64,000 bases of DNA, taken from NCBI RefSeq assembly GCF_016808095.1, contig NC_068970.1, positions 26,890,501 to 26,954,500 on the forward strand, in the 5' to 3' direction. The position numbers and the translations under genes were made by a program. A model generated the notes under the pieces. The model made no database searches and was not told where the DNA came from. It was given only the letters and a program-made list of their open reading frames with translations. Positions 34,032 through 47,726 of the stretch are shown one piece after another; position 1 is the stretch's first letter; each line of letters begins with the position of its first letter. Origin of the DNA: Vigna angularis (taxonomy: Eukaryota > Streptophyta > Magnoliopsida > Fabales > Fabaceae).

Positions 34032-34189
34032 AATGGTTTTCGAAAGTATTTTGGGACTATGGGGAGTGAAATTATTATTCCTAGTAAAACTATTAATTGT
34101 TATGATGAAAACGACTATTGGAGGAAATTGATATCATATGCTAAATTGTATTGTTATCTTTTTGAAGAAATCATTTAAACTCGACAAAG

Positions 34190-37100
34190 ATGCAGCAACA
34201 ACAAGTTGATCAAGTACCTCAAAATCATTCTAGCTTGAATGACTTCTTAAGGCATGATCCAACTAAATTTAATGGGGAGGCTACTCCGGATGAGGCTGAC
34301 TCTTGGCTAAGGCAGAACGAGAAGATTTTTCGGGTAATAACTTGCTCAGAAGAACAAAAATTAACTTATGCATCATTTCTTTTGGTGGGGGAGGCTGAAT
34401 ATTGGTGGGAAAGTATGCAACAGTTGATGACGGTTCGTGGTGAGGCTGTGAATTGGGAGAACTTTAAGATAAGGTTCTTGGAAAAATATTTTCCAAACAG
34501 TGCAAAATTTGCAAGGGAGGCGGAGTTCCTGACCTTACAACAAAGGAGGTTATCAGTACAAGAGTACGTAGTAAAATTTAATTATCTCTCGAGGTTTTAT
34601 ACTCAGAATATCACAGAAGAATGGAGATGTCGAAAATTCGAGGGAGGACTAAGGCATGAACTGAAGAAGGTACTTATGCCATTGGAAATACAAGAGTTTC
34701 CAGCATTGGTAGAGAAAGCCAGAATGATAGAATTATTGGAGTTTGATCCAAGTAGAGTTTCCAGACTTGCCAAGGGAGAATCTTCAATGAAATTCAACAA
34801 AAAACCTTATGAAAAACCACAATTATCATATCGAGGAACAGTGAAGTGTTTTGAGTGTGGAGGGGCACATTTCAGACGTGACTGCCCTAAACTTATTGGG
34901 GAAAAAGTTGAAGGGAAGAGATGTTTCATCTGCAATGATCCGGGACACTTTGCTAATGTTTGTCCAAAGAAAAAGAAGGTGGGAGAACCACAACAACAAG
35001 ATTCTGCTGAAGTAAAGCCCCGGGCAACAGGGAGAGTATTCGCAATGTCTGCAGAAGAGGCTACTAAGCCAGGTACATTAATCTTACACACCTGTATGTT
35101 TTTAGGAGAATGCGTATATGTTTTGTTTGACTCTGGAGCCACACACTCCTTTATATCCCTAGCATGTTTAGAAAGACTCGGATTACCGATGCTTGATCTA
35201 GGGTGTGAATTAGTAGTTTCTACACCAGCATCGGGACCAGTTACGACCAGTTCAGTCTGTGTCGGATGCCCGATCCAAATTGCAGGACGCAAGTTCAAAG
35301 TGAACTTGATCTGCTTACCCCTTCAAAATCTAGACATTATTTTGGGAATGGATTGGTTGACTGCCAATCACGTTCTTATTGACTGTGGGAAACAAAAGAT
35401 AGAGTTTCTAAATTTGAACGATTTAGAACTAAGCTCAACTCGAGTCGTTGCGAAGGATATCAAAGATGGAGCTACCTGCTTTGTGGTGTTAGCTCAGGAG
35501 AAAAGAGAGAATACTGAAGAACAAATCATCGGAATACCTGTGGTAGAAGAATATGTTGATGTTTTTCCAGAAGAAGTACCAGGTTTACCACCTAGTCGAG
35601 AGATCAATTTCACAATAGATCTAATGCCTGGAGCTGGCCCAGTTTCTATGGCTCCATACAGAATGGCTCCTGCCGAACTAGTAGAGTTGAAAAAGCAAAT
35701 CGAAGATCTGCTGGAGAAGAAGTTTATCTGTCCAAGTGTGTCTCCATGGGGAGCTCCTGTATTGCTGGTGAAGAAGAAGGATGGAAGTTCAAGGTTGTGC
35801 GTGGATTATCGACAGCTGAACAAGGTTACAATAAAGAACAAATATCCTTTGCCAAGAATCGATGATCTATTAGATCAGTTGAGAGGAGCAGAGGTGTTTT
35901 CAAAAATTGATCTCAGATCTGGGTACCATCAGATTCTGGTCAAGACGGAAGATGTGCAAAAGACGGCTTTCAGATCTCGCTACGGACACTTTGAGTACGT
36001 GGTAATGCCGTTTGGCGTGACGAATGCTCCAGCGATTTTTATGGACTACATGAACAGAATATTTCGGTCATGTTTAGATAAGTTCGTGGTAGTATTTATA
36101 GACGATATTCTTATCTATTCAGAGAATAAGGAAAAGCATGCAGAACACTTGAGGGTGGCGTTGGAAATTTTAAGAAAACATCAACTGTATGGGAAACTGT
36201 CAAAGTGTGAGTTTTGGATAGGGAAAGTACAATTTTTGGGTCATGTGATTTCTGCTCAAGGAATCTCAGTGGATCCAGCAAAGGTGGAAGCTGTGCTAAA
36301 GTGGGAGCGGCCGAAAACTGTAACTGAAGTACGAAGTTTTGCAGGATTAGCCGGTTATTACCGATGTTTTGTTGAAGGGTTTTCCAAGATTGTAGGTCCT
36401 CTAACTCAGTTAACTCGTAAAGATCAACCATTTCTGTGGACTGACAAGTGCGAAGCCAGTTTTGAGGATATGAAGCAACGACTAACGTCAGCACCAGTAT
36501 TAATCATTCCAGACTCTAGCAAATCTTTTGAGGTGTACTGCGATGCGTCATATCAAGGATTGGGGTGCGTCCTAATGCAAGGAAGGAGACCTGTAGCTTA
36601 TGCATCTAGGCAGCTAAAGGCGCATGAGAAGAACTACCCAACGCATGACATAGAACTTGCAGCAGTAGTATTTGCATTAAAGACATGGAGACACTACCTC
36701 TATGGGGCAAGTTTCCAAGTTTTTAGTGACCATAAGAGTCTAAAGTATTTGTTCGATCAAAAGGAGCTGAACATGCGGCAAAGAAGATGGATGGAATATT
36801 TGAAGGACTATGATTTCGAGCTTTTATATCACCCAGGAAAAGCCAATGTGGTGGCAGATGCATTGAGTAGGAGACAAGCTCAGATAACAACAATGATGGT
36901 GAAGGAATTAGAACTGTTAGAAAAGTTACGTGATATGAACTTGGGGTTGCAGTTAACCCCAGATCATATATGGTGTGGTCATTTAGTAATCACTAGTGAC
37001 TTCTTAGAACAAGTGAAGGTTGAGCAGTCGATGGATCAAGAGTTGCAGCAAAAGATCAGGTTGTTGGACACCGATCAAGTTAAGGACTTCGTTCTAAGTA

Positions 37101-38428
37101 AAGATGGCATCCTTCGATTTAAGAACAGAGTGTGTATACCTGCAAAGAGTGAATTAAAACATTTAATTTTAGACGAAGGCCATAAAAGTCGTCTTAGCAT
37201 ACATCCAGGTATGACTAAGATGTATAAAGACCTGAAAGAGTCATTTTGGTGGAATGGAATGAAGAGGGATGTGGCCGAGTTTGTAGCAGCCTGCTTGGTG
37301 TGTCAGAAGGCAAAAGTGGAGCATCAAAAACCGGGAGGGATGTTACGACAGTTAGACATTCCTCAATGGAAGTGGGACAGTATCTCGATGGACTTTGTAA
37401 CACATTTACCAAAATCATCAAAAGGTCACGATTCTATCTGGGTTATCGTTGATAGACTAACCAAGAGCGCTCACTTTTTGCCCATTAATCAACGTATGTC
37501 TCTAGAAAAGCTGACGGAGTTATACATCAGGGAAGTAGTGAGGTTGCATGGAATACCTACAAACATTGTGTCAGACAGAGATCCAAGGTTTACTTCAAGG
37601 TTTTGGCAGACACTACAGAAGGCTCTGGGAACGCAGTTGAGGATGAGTTCGGCTTATCACCCTCAGACTGATGGTCAAACAGAAAGGACTATTCAGTCTT
37701 TGGAGGATTTGCTAAGAACTTGTGTATTAGATCATCTTGGAAGTTGGAATGAGATACTACCATTAGTAGAATTTACTTACAACAACAGTTATCATTCCAG
37801 TATTGGTATGCCACCATATGAAGCTTTATATGGAAGAAGATGTAGAACCCCGTTGTGTTGGTTTCAAGATGGGGAAGCACTAACAGTGGGACCCGAGCTA
37901 TTACAGCGAACCACAGAAAAAATAAAATTAATCCAAGATCGGATGAAAGCAACTCAAAGTAGACAAAAGTCATATGCCGACAAAAGAAGAAGACCGTTAG
38001 AATTTGAAGAAGGAGATCATGTATTCTTACGAGTAACACCAACTACAGGGGTCGGGAGAGCTATCAAGATGAGGAAACTGACACCAAAATTTCTCGGACC
38101 GTATCAGATTCTCAAAAAGATTGGGCCAGTGGCTTATGAGGTAGCATTACCACCTGGATTGGCAAATTTGCATAACGTTTTTCATGTATCCCAACTGAGG
38201 AAGTATATTCCAGATCCAAAGCATGTGTTAGAAGTTGATGAAATTCAGGTCAAGGAAAATTTAACAATGGAAGTTGGACCAGTGCGTATACTAGATGCTC
38301 AAATGAAAAAGCTAAGAGGGAAAGATATTCGCACAGTAAAAGTACTTTGGAATGAAGACACACAGGAAATGACTTGGGAATTGGAAGAATTTATGATAAA
38401 GGAATATCCATATCTCTTTTGTAAGTAA
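34190..38428 (+). CDS. Gag-Pol polyprotein with chromodomain, intact
   Basis: 1412 residues without interruption. Gag is at about 1-215 (capsid region with [12 protein letters not shown]), followed by two zinc knuckles at 219 ([13 protein letters not shown], one residue short of the canonical spacing) and 245 ([14 protein letters not shown]). Protease has FDSGATHSF with catalytic D314. Reverse transcriptase contains FIDD (D638, D639). RNase H starts with D785 (YCDAS). Integrase has an HHCC domain (H998 to C1035) and a DDE core D1068, D1129, E1165 with 35 residues between the last two, then GPY/F (FLGPYQI). A C-terminal chromodomain-like segment ends [17 protein letters not shown]. The order PR-RT-RH-INT-chromodomain and the long LTRs indicate Tekay/Del. 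The chromodomain is known to bias integration to heterochromatin. All key residues that I can check are present. Confidence 0.95.
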   Translation: MQQQQVDQVPQNHSSLNDFLRHDPTKFNGEATPDEADSWLRQNEKIFRVITCSEEQKLTYASFLLVGEAEYWWESMQQLMTVRGEAVNWENFKIRFLEKYFPNSAKFAREAEFLTLQQRRLSVQEYVVKFNYLSRFYTQNITEEWRCRKFEGGLRHELKKVLMPLEIQEFPALVEKARMIELLEFDPSRVSRLAKGESSMKFNKKPYEKPQLSYRGTVKCFECGGAHFRRDCPKLIGEKVEGKRCFICNDPGHFANVCPKKKKVGEPQQQDSAEVKPRATGRVFAMSAEEATKPGTLILHTCMFLGECVYVLFDSGATHSFISLACLERLGLPMLDLGCELVVSTPASGPVTTSSVCVGCPIQIAGRKFKVNLICLPLQNLDIILGMDWLTANHVLIDCGKQKIEFLNLNDLELSSTRVVAKDIKDGATCFVVLAQEKRENTEEQIIGIPVVEEYVDVFPEEVPGLPPSREINFTIDLMPGAGPVSMAPYRMAPAELVELKKQIEDLLEKKFICPSVSPWGAPVLLVKKKDGSSRLCVDYRQLNKVTIKNKYPLPRIDDLLDQLRGAEVFSKIDLRSGYHQILVKTEDVQKTAFRSRYGHFEYVVMPFGVTNAPAIFMDYMNRIFRSCLDKFVVVFIDDILIYSENKEKHAEHLRVALEILRKHQLYGKLSKCEFWIGKVQFLGHVISAQGISVDPAKVEAVLKWERPKTVTEVRSFAGLAGYYRCFVEGFSKIVGPLTQLTRKDQPFLWTDKCEASFEDMKQRLTSAPVLIIPDSSKSFEVYCDASYQGLGCVLMQGRRPVAYASRQLKAHEKNYPTHDIELAAVVFALKTWRHYLYGASFQVFSDHKSLKYLFDQKELNMRQRRWMEYLKDYDFELLYHPGKANVVADALSRRQAQITTMMVKELELLEKLRDMNLGLQLTPDHIWCGHLVITSDFLEQVKVEQSMDQELQQKIRLLDTDQVKDFVLSKDGILRFKNRVCIPAKSELKHLILDEGHKSRLSIHPGMTKMYKDLKESFWWNGMKRDVAEFVAACLVCQKAKVEHQKPGGMLRQLDIPQWKWDSISMDFVTHLPKSSKGHDSIWVIVDRLTKSAHFLPINQRMSLEKLTELYIREVVRLHGIPTNIVSDRDPRFTSRFWQTLQKALGTQLRMSSAYHPQTDGQTERTIQSLEDLLRTCVLDHLGSWNEILPLVEFTYNNSYHSSIGMPPYEALYGRRCRTPLCWFQDGEALTVGPELLQRTTEKIKLIQDRMKATQSRQKSYADKRRRPLEFEEGDHVFLRVTPTTGVGRAIKMRKLTPKFLGPYQILKKIGPVAYEVALPPGLANLHNVFHVSQLRKYIPDPKHVLEVDEIQVKENLTMEVGPVRILDAQMKKLRGKDIRTVKVLWNEDTQEMTWELEEFMIKEYPYLFCK

Positions 38429-38497
38429 TCTTTTGTTAGATAGTCTTTGTTTAAATAGATAATTTTCGAGGGCGAAAATAATTGTTGTTGGGGAGAT

Positions 38498-41261
38498 TGT
38501 AAGATCCTTGAAAAATATTTGTAAGTTAAATACTAAAAAAAAAAAAATGAATAGTAAATTGTGAATAGTAAAAGGTGAATAGTAAAAAGTGAATAGTAAA
38601 AAAAAAATATATTTTTGGAAAGGATAAGTGTTACACGTAGCTTTGAGATCAGAATTCACCAATTTGCAAATAAAAAATTATTTTTGTAATAGTAAAATGA
38701 ATAAAAAAATGAATAGTAAAAATGAATAGTAAAAATGAATAGTAAATTTTTTTACTATAAATAGCCAAGGGGGGGGAGGCTGGAAATTTACACCAAAATT
38801 CTAGAAAAATTGTGAGAGAAGAGAGTTGGAGTAAATTATAGTTGAAGAGGAGAAATTTTGGAAGTTTCCGGAGAACGGTTTGAGAAGAGGAAACTAAGTC
38901 TGGAATAGAGGTAAGGGGAGCCAACTTTGAGTATTTCCTTTTGTATTATCTTGAGTCTTGGATATGTTATATTTTGCTTTTCTGATCTTATATCTTGAAT
39001 ATGGAGTATTTTGTTTCTGTATGATCTTAAATTTTAAATGAGAGTATGCTTTGTATTGATATCCAAGTGTGATAGTTGTAAAATGTAATGTTGATTATGT
39101 TATGCCACTTGTATGTTATTAGTTGTTTATTTTTTTTGTATTTTGGAAGGATTAGAAATTGTCTAACCGGCTCTGCCAGATTCAATTTCTTGTTTCCCCA
39201 AACATTCTATTGTTTCCCTTATTTAATTTTATTGTATTTTGGAAGGATTAGAAATTGTCTAACCGGCTCTGCCAGATTCAATTTCTTGTTTCCCCAAACT
39301 TTCTATTGCTTCAGTTATTTATTTTATTGCACTTTTGGAAGGATTAGAAGTTGTCTAACCGGCTCTGCCAGATTCAACTTCTTGTTTCCCCAAACTATTT
39401 ATTGCTTTACTTATTTATTTTATTGCATTTTTGGAAGGATTAGAAGTTGTCTAACCGGCTCTGCCAGATTCAACTTCTTATTTCCCCAGACATGTATTGT
39501 TCTTGTTATTTAATTATATTGTATTTTGGGATGGATTAGAAGTTGTCTAACCGGCTCTGCCAGATTCAACTTCTTGTTTCCCATGAATTTTTATATTAAG
39601 ATTATTCTTATGATTGTCAAATATTGTATTCTTCTATGACCATTTATAGTAATATCTTATTATGGGTAATTGTTTATAATTATCTTGTATGAATTCTATC
39701 ATGAATGAGTTTCTTGGCTGAAATTGATCTTGTTGGAAGGTCTGGAGTAAGGATTCTGTAATAACTTGTATATGAGTATTAAATAGATGTAGTGATACTA
39801 TTTGAGGTTGTTGTAAGACGAAGTAAAAATATTAAAATTAGGCATTTTAGATTTAGAGCATAAGCGAACAAGGTAGATAATTTAAATAAATAAATTGTTA
39901 ATTATTGAAGGCCTCCCTTTGTTGGTAGGATAGAGGAACCTTAAAAACCTGAGTTGGCACATCCCTGATCATAGAGCAGCCCTGGCCTGGTCCAGTCAGT
40001 TGTGACTAGTCATATGTGTTGACGTCGAAGGTGAGTTTGATGCGTTCAGACATCTGGGTCCTCTCCGGTGACCAATTGGGGTAAAGAAAGATCTCTAATA
40101 GGATGAAATTAAAATAAAATAAGTTAATTCGAGATGCATAAATTTAACATGGTAAAAACTTCATATATATTTTATTTATCGTTACATTTAGTTCAGACTT
40201 TAATACGTAGTGGCTAAGATATGATGAAATGTTTTGGCTGATCTATGAATCTTTAATTGGTGAAAATATGTTGAGTTATACTCGTTATGGTCAAAAAATG
40301 AGTTTATAATATGAAGTATGATAGCCGACGATATGTTTAATTTATTAACACCAAAATAGGTTATTGTCAAATTATGATTAGAGAATGAACATGATTGAGT
40401 TATGTGGAGAAGAGGTTATGAATTGTTGATTTGATGAAATGTTGGAGTGGATAAGAGAGTATGAAATGTTGAGGTGATGAAATGTTGGAGTGGATATAAG
40501 AAATTATTGCTTATGAAATGATGTTCCCTACGGGAAGTAGTATGTTCGGTTATACCATGAGAGCTTGGTATGAACAAAGTAACACCTGAGGTTAATGAAA
40601 GCAGGCAGCAAGTGGTCTGACCATAAGGCTTTGACATAAATATGTGGATCATAAGTTTTATAGAAGCAGGCAGAGAGCGGTCTGACCATAAGGCTTCAGA
40701 GAGTAAGACATAGTATACAGGTGAGGCTTAAGGAAGCAGGCAGAGAGCGGTCTGACCATAAGGCTTCGTGAGTAAGCATAGTATAAATTGTAAGGTTTAT
40801 GAAATTGAGGAAGATGATTTTGATAATGATGAATTAATGACATCGGGGTAATGATATTTGAGTAATTGTAGAAATAAATGATTAAACTATTCTTATTACA
40901 AGTTTAATGATTGATTTGATATGGTTGGCTTACCCTTATTTGTTTATGCTATGATCATATAACTCATGTTATATGTGATTAGATAATGTTGCAGATGTGG
41001 TTGAAAAAGCTTAGAGATGAGAGAGATGCGGGGAAAACCTTTCATGGATTTTTGTAAAAAGAATAAATTTGTATTGGGAAGATTATGTTGTGTAAAATTT
41101 AAAAGTTGAAATGTCAACGGTGAAGACTATATTGTTTAAAGTTTGTAAGTTTGGTATTGTACTTTGGAGTAATTGAAATAAAGTTTGATTGTTTATATGA
41201 GATATCGAATTAATTTAGTCTCTACTATCAGTAATACCCTTTAAAATATTTGGGTGTTACA
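38498..41261 (+). repeat. 3' LTR of the Tekay element
   Basis: Near-identical to the 5' LTR, including the TATA box (38756-38763), the five hairpin units (about 39135-39578) and the three aagcaggcag units (about 40598-40768). Confidence 0.93.
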
Positions 41262-41266
41262 GTGTG

Positions 41267-42955
41267 CATATGGAATCTGCTGCATTTGCATCAAATTCTA
41301 CTTCTCATTTGTATTATGCTGATTTCCTCCAACTCATGAAAGTGCTCTTTGGGAGTCGGTTACACCAAATGAGGATGATGTTCATTGCATTCTCAACACT
41401 AGAATGATACATTTGTTGCCTAAGTTTCATGGTTTTGTAGGTGAATGCCCACATAAACATTTAGAGGAGTTCCATATCATTTGCTCTACAATGAAACCTC
41501 CACATGTCTAGTATGATCACATTTTTGTAAGGGCATTTTTGTATTCACTAAAGGGAGTAGCAAGGGATTGGTTGTATTGTCTTCCTTCAGGGTCCATCAC
41601 CTGTTGGGAAGATCTTATGCAAATGTTTCTGGATGAATTCTTCCTTGCTCAGCATCATTTTGATATGTATGGTTACAACAACAATTCTGCATGAATGAAT
41701 GACCCTGATTTGAGATGGAATGATGCTTCACAATAGCAATATCAAGAACCACCATTTCAGAATACTTGTATGCCTTCAGTAGTACAACAACAACAACAAC
41801 TACAACCTCATGAGCCTGCCCAAATAACTCCTCAACCTATGACTTCTGAGCCTACATTAGAGGAGCTATTGAGGCAGATGACCATGTAGAACATTCAGTT
41901 CCAACAAGAGACTAGAGAGTCAATTAAAATCTTGACTAATCAGATGGGGTAGATGGCCACTCAGCTCACTCAGGAACAATCTCAATATTCAGAGCAATTA
42001 TCATTTCATATTGTTCAGATTCTAGAAGATGTTAGTGCCATCAACATAAGAGATGGGAAACAAAGTCATGTGCTCATTATGCCACCTACTTTCCCACCTT
42101 CGTCTGCTCTTGCACCTGAGGATGCTGATAAAGTTTTTTATCTTCATTCTAAGCTTGAAGACTAGAGAGTTATAAGCAGGAATTTTGAGCCAGGTAGACT
42201 CTCTTCTTCTTCCACCACTACTTCCGATTGGTTGTTGTCTCATATTCAAAATAAATTGATGGAAGAACCAAGTTTAGGAGAGTCTGACAACCTTCAGCGA
42301 AGTGGAGGTGAACATACCTCAGGTTGATTATGCTGTTGATGGGTATGTTATTGATGATTATGGGGTTGATGGGTATGTTGTTGATGATTATGTTGTTGAT
42401 GAGTATTCTTCTAATTTTCACTCTCTACATGATGAGAACCATTTTTTGCTATTATATCTAAATGCTTCTTTTCCATGCACTGAACATGAATCTGAAACTA
42501 TTGTTGATATTGATTCTAAATCTAACTTGATTCATGTACTGAAGTATTTCAATTATTCAGTCTGATACATTGGGATTGGGTGTTGTACCTTTGCATATAA
42601 ATTCTTTGGAGCCATAATGCACTAACCTTATTTCAAGAGGTACACATGAATTTGACCAACAAACACCCACAGTTGACGACAAGGGTGCTAACATACACAA
42701 AAGCTTGAAGATCAATATGCACCAGTTGAACCCCTTTCCTTTTTACATCCAATTGTGAAAGAAATTTCCCTACTCGATCAGATTTGGCAGATGAAGCAGT
42801 TCCTCAAAACTTCCTTCCTTGACCTAGTTGTGGAAGACATCTCTTTGTGTGATCAAATTTGGCGGACGAAGCAGTTCCTTAGAACTTCCTTTCTTGATCC
42901 AGTTGTAGAAGACACTTCTCTCCTAAATCAAGTTTCGCATCTTCCACCCTAACTC
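41267..42955 (+). pseudogene. decayed gag of the old Athila-like element
   Basis: Reading across several stops, the sequence gives PPTHESALWESVTPNED, LLPKFHGFVGECPHKHLEEF, RAFLYSLKGVARDW and WEDLMQMFLDEF. These align block by block with the intact gag at 18143-19606. Stops occur near 41510, 41690, 41735, 41885 and later. Its C-terminus repeats a 'VVEDISL-DQIW--KQFL-TSFLD' module (42755-42950), where the young element has a single similar module. The 5' part of the same gag lies at 30987-31246, separated by the Tekay insertion. Confidence 0.82.
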
Positions 42956-45900
42956 AGGGGAGTTTTCTTTTGTCTTCTCCTCCCTTCCCCACTTTTATTG
43001 CACTTGTCCATGATCTTTTGATTGTACTGATTGCTTTGATATTATGTTTGTGACACATTAAGGACATTGTGTAGTTTAAGTGTGGTCTATTGAGGTAGAT
43101 TTTTCTTTGTTTAACTTTTTCCTTGTTTAATTTTTTTTTCTTTGTTTAGGTTTTTTCTAGTTCTAGGTTGTTTTTGTTATTTTTGTTGTTTTTGTTCTAT
43201 TTTAAGCTTCTTTCTGTGTACAGTTTTGCATGTTTCACTTGATTTCTAGATTTTGCTTAGACTCTAGTCTCTTCCTTCACTTGATTGCTACTTTATGGTT
43301 TGAAATCCTTCCTTTTCTACGCTTGGAAAGATTATTATGATGTCTGAGAGGTTGAGTTGATTGTGATAGAAGTACCCTGTGTGAGATATGAGCTACTTGA
43401 TGTTCTTTCACCAGTACAAAAATAGCGTATAACGTCACGCGTTCAACGTCCAACCACTGAATAACCAACGTTAAAAATGACCAGTGACATTTTTGTAAAT
43501 AAATGCAATTGTAGAACGTCAAAGCCCCATTCAATTCGACGTTCTATGATGGTAATTATTTAAACCAGCACATCATTCTCTTTCTTCTTTCTTTTAAACC
43601 ACCAATAGTACGTCGAATCCTGTAGGGGTTCCACGTAATATTTGTCAGTCAGAAGCCAAAGAGTCACCCTTTTTAATTCTTTTTTCTTTTAAACAATAAA
43701 TAATACGTCGAATTCCGTAAGGACTTTGACGTATTATTTGTTAGTCAGAAGCCAAAAAGTAATCCCTTTTTATTTTATTTTTTTCTTTTAAACCACATAT
43801 AATACGTCGAATATTGTAGGAGCTCGAACATATTATTTTTCAGCCAAAAGTTTCCCTTTTTTAATTTGAGCGGGAGATTGAAAATTCATTCACTTTATCT
43901 TAGTGCGCGAGACCCTATTGTCTTCTCAAACTTTTCTCGAATGAAGTTTGACGACCATCACATGTAATCTTTCTTTCATTTGATATAAATGCATGTTAAT
44001 TAACTACTTTATGTATAATTTTCGTTTGTTTTGACCGATTATTTTCGTGTTCTTGTCCTTCATAGGCGCAACTTTCTCTCTCACTAGTGGAAACACTTTA
44101 TTCCGACGAACCCACCTTTTGAAGGTTAGTTTTCGTTTTCGTTTTTGTTTTGAAGAACTTATTTGTTGAAGTTGTTTGTTGTTTTTTGTTCAACTTGTTT
44201 GTTGTTGTTATTTGGGTGAACTTGTTTGTTGTTGTTGTTGTTGTTGTTGTTTGATTGAACTTGTTTCTTGTTTGTTATTGTTGTTTGTTGTTGATACTAT
44301 ACTACACGTTCATAGTTCATGCTTTGTAAAATACCAAAACTAAAATTTGTTGTTTTTCTACTTTTCAGGTCTTGTAAAGTTGTAAAAAAGGATTGAAATT
44401 AATTAAAAAAAAACAAATTTCTTAACGTCGAATATTAACAAAATTCAATGTCAATTTGATTAACGTCGAATTTTTTAAATTCGACGTCAATTTAACGTCT
44501 CCTGATATGACGTCGACCTCAAATTTGACGTGAAAGGCCAAAAAACAATTACGTTATACGATAGATCTCTTGATTGCTTACGCACATGCCTTGGCTTGAC
44601 TCTTGTTGATAATTCCTAATTGATATGCATGTTTGGAAGTAATAAAGGCAATTTTGTTCTTGAGCCTTTCTAGCCAAATAAGCCTACCTTGTGTTTAATC
44701 CTTTGATAACCCCTTTTTAGCCTATGTTTTTTCCCTTTACATTGTTTTGAAGCTCATCAATTATCCTTAAGTGAAAAACCATTATTACTTCAACCTTAGG
44801 AAATTTTGGAGCTCTGGAATTGTTTTGGGAACAAATGTGGTCTTCTTGAGAGTCTGATGAATTGACTAGTTGGTTCCTCTTCTTGCTTGTTTTATAAATA
44901 TGTTGTGTATCTTTTCTCCTACAGTCAATTGTGTTCTAAAAAAGAGAGAAAAGAAAAGAGACTAGACAATAAAAGAAAGAAAAATATAAAAAAGATAGAA
45001 CAATACAAATAAAATCAGAAAAATAAAATTTTTGAATAGTAGTGGAGTTAAGAAGAGGATTGAATTAGTGGTTTTGGGTGTAATTTGATTGTGTTTTCAC
45101 TTGTTCTCCATTGCTCCCTTATTTCTTTTGGTTTGTAACTTCTCATCCATATGTTATCCTACCTTGTCCTTGGCCCCATTACAACCATGAAAAGACCTTT
45201 TGATTTGAACGTGCATATGTTTTCAGTTTTAATATTATAGGTTTGCCAAGTCTGTTTGTTGCTTGCTTTCTTGAGTGCATTGAGTTGAAATTCTTTACCC
45301 TAGACACTTGAGAGAAACAATGATAGTACATTTGTGAGGTTTTGTTACTTTTGATTCACCTCTTGAGTTGATTGATTATTTTGTCATGTCTTGAATTGCC
45401 TAGATGATTTCCATGAGTTTTTGCTTTCTATTATTCTTTATGCATTGGATGTTGTCTACTCTTTTTCTCTTTCCAGGATTCATTGAGGATTGTGTAAATC
45501 TATTTGTTTTCTTGTATGTATTTTTGTTTCGGTGTGTGGATGTTGTGTCACTCTCTTGATATCTTTTTGAATTGTTCCTTGTACTATTCACTTAGCTTTC
45601 TACACCGAATTGTATAAGTGAATTGTGTTTAATTTCCAATTATTGTCTCATTTTCAATATTTGGACTTAATTTGACTAATAATTCTTATTTTAATTAATT
45701 TGAATTATTTCGGCCTAATTATTCCAAATTATTATTTGCTTGACAATTTTGGAATTATTATTGGGACGTAAAGAGAGCCGCCACATCATTTATTGTTTTC
45801 CACATCACCATTTCTTTTTAATTTTGTTTTTAGGTTAACTTTGGGCCATTTTTGGGCATCTTTTGTAGAAGCCCGTTAGAAAGGAAAAATTGTAATTTGG

Positions 45901-46850
45901 GGTCTATAAACCCAAAATCATATTTCTCTCTTCTCTCGTCTCCCTCATTCATGTCTCCCTCATTCACGTTTTCTTCTTTTGAGGTTTCCTAACATTAGGC
46001 GTTTTCCACCCCCGTTGTGGGGGTTTTATGTTTGTTTTCGTCTTTTTTTTTATTGTTTTGAATGAATTCCGTTTTCAATTGCAATTTGAATTTTATTTTC
46101 GTTTCTTGCTTCCATTTTAGATTCCAATTTTGTTTTAAGCTTTGCATATACGTTTCCAATTTATTTTTACGCTTTGCATTTACATTTCAGATTTGCGTTT
46201 TCATTTCCAATTTAGTTTTGCGTTTCTTATTTTGTTTGGTACTACTGTCACGTTTATGTGCTCTAATTCCATTTAATTTTTCTATTTTAATGGTAACTTA
46301 GGTATGCTTGGTTGGTCATTAGCAAAATTGGATCGTTTCCATGAGATTTTTGGGTTGGAAGTATGTTTTTACTACTTTGACTTGGCTGATATTAAATTTG
46401 TTTGTGCACTTGCAATTGGGCATATGCTTAGTTTCCTAATTGGTGTTTAATCTTCGCTTAGTTGATGAACTATGTGGTGCAGAATCGATTGAATATGTGT
46501 AAGGCGTTTGCTTAATTCGCTTTTATGGAAACATGGTTAGTCTTTGCTTAATTGGTTAGCTTGTGTTGGAATAAAGGTTAAAGGAGTGAGTTATTGTTGT
46601 TAATATGTGATTGGAACAATGTAATTGAGTTGGTGATCAACCGTTTTCTATTAGTGTTTGAATTCATGCTTTAGTTTGGTAGATTTTAAGTCACAAAACT
46701 GTCCACAAAATCCTCCCACCAAGTGTTTGATCTAATGACTGAACCAATATTTGGTCCTTGAGAGACAACCTAGGAGTCACTTCGTAATTTATATTGCACT
46801 TTAATTGCACATTAATTTGATTCGGGTATGACCTCGATCAATGATCAACA
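42956..46850 (+). mobile_element. 3' UTR and LTR of the old Athila-like element
   Basis: Outside the CACTA insertion this matches the minus-strand 3' UTR and LTR of the young element: post-gag sequence with tttaagtgtggtctat at about 43076; tctcttgattgc at 44567; ctagttggttcctc near 44866; LTR phrases ttattttaattaatttgaatta near 45690; and the LTR end ggtccttgagagacaacctag near 46750. It has only one post-gag copy and no WOX cassette. The LTR is shorter (about 1.2 kb), ending near 46850. Confidence 0.7.
43409..44562 (+). mobile_element. CACTA-type MITE, right end truncated
   Basis: Begins CACCAGTACAAAAATAGCG, the end type of the intact copy at 54209-55088 (in inverse orientation), and shares its interior (for example tttcaatctcccgctca). 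Many subterminal ACGTCGAA/TTCGACGT words are present, for example near 43613, 43706, 43803, 44425 and 44463. It stops at acgttatacg (44560) without the terminal CACTAGTG. It splits the old element's 3' UTR between gagctacttgatg and tctcttgattgc. Confidence 0.7.
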
Positions 46851-47726
46851 CAAATAAAGAGAACAAAACATATAAGCAAAGAGGTAATTTTCGTACATGC
46901 AATGAATGTTTTAAATGTAGGTAATCGTTTAGACATATTGTGTGTTAAAAATATTTTTGCACACGTCAGCTCGTTAATAGAAACATTGTTTAGGAAACAA
47001 AACATTTAATATATGATCTTTAGATGATATGATACGTTAAATGCATATTCTATAAAATTGTTTGTAAGTTTTATTAGATCGTTTAGCGAGCTTTTCCTAG
47101 ATGATTCTTTTGTTTAAACATTTATTTGTTCAACACTGTTTAGATATAAAATTTTAAGCTTTAGTGTTTTGTTAAGCGTACACTTAGACGTATCCTTTTG
47201 TTAGACGTTGTTTGTTAAACATTGTCTGTTAGATGATATATGCTAGAAAAAGTTGTTTTCGCAAAACGTTTTTTAATAGACGGATTATTTTGATAAACAC
47301 TTATTTCGTTCAATGTTGTTTGTTGAACTTCAAAACAGGAAATACTAAACAGTCTCGTTTCTTTAGACGATCTTGTCTTAAGCAAAACAATAAAATTAGA
47401 AAATAGTAGGATTAACATAAAGAGTTAAATGAGACAATGTAGAGACTCTAAAAGAAGACATAATATAATTTAGTATATTAACGATCATAAGGAATAGTGC
47501 AACATAATAATTGTGTTGAACTCTACAATTTTTTTTACTCTTGGATCCTTACTTTCTCTTTCTTTTTTCTTTTGTTTCAATATATATTTGTTTCCTTTTT
47601 ACTTGGATCCACTATTTTTTTTCAATTTTGTAGTTCAACACATAAACAAAGAAAATTAAGGAGATTTCTCTTCAAACACCAAAGCTCATGCAAGATCAAG
47701 GTAAATAGTTAATTAGGACTACAATT
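46851..47726. other. intergenic spacer with 'TTAGACG' dispersed repeat
   Basis: No gene. Positions 46920-47400 are related to 10020-10320, so the same repeated sequence lies on both sides of the 36-kb nest. The last 300 bases are T-rich and show nothing further. Confidence 0.5.

Larger units (their letters stand above)
31252..41261 (+). mobile_element. full-length Tekay/Del-type chromovirus (Ty3/gypsy)
   Basis: LTRs at 31252-34016 and 38498-41261 (about 2.76 kb, TGTAAGATCC...GGGTGTTACA), TSD GTGTG (31247-31251 and 41262-41266), initiator-Met primer site, a single uninterrupted gag-pol frame with C-terminal chromodomain, and a G-rich tract ending gttggggaga before the 3' LTR. I noticed about seven substitutions plus homopolymer length changes between the LTRs, so it is young and may be competent. 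It is inserted in the gag of the old Athila-like element. Confidence 0.95.

Noticed and set aside
36111..36494. Antisense frames within the Tekay gag-pol
   Set aside because: Shadows of an intact sense frame with recognised domains.
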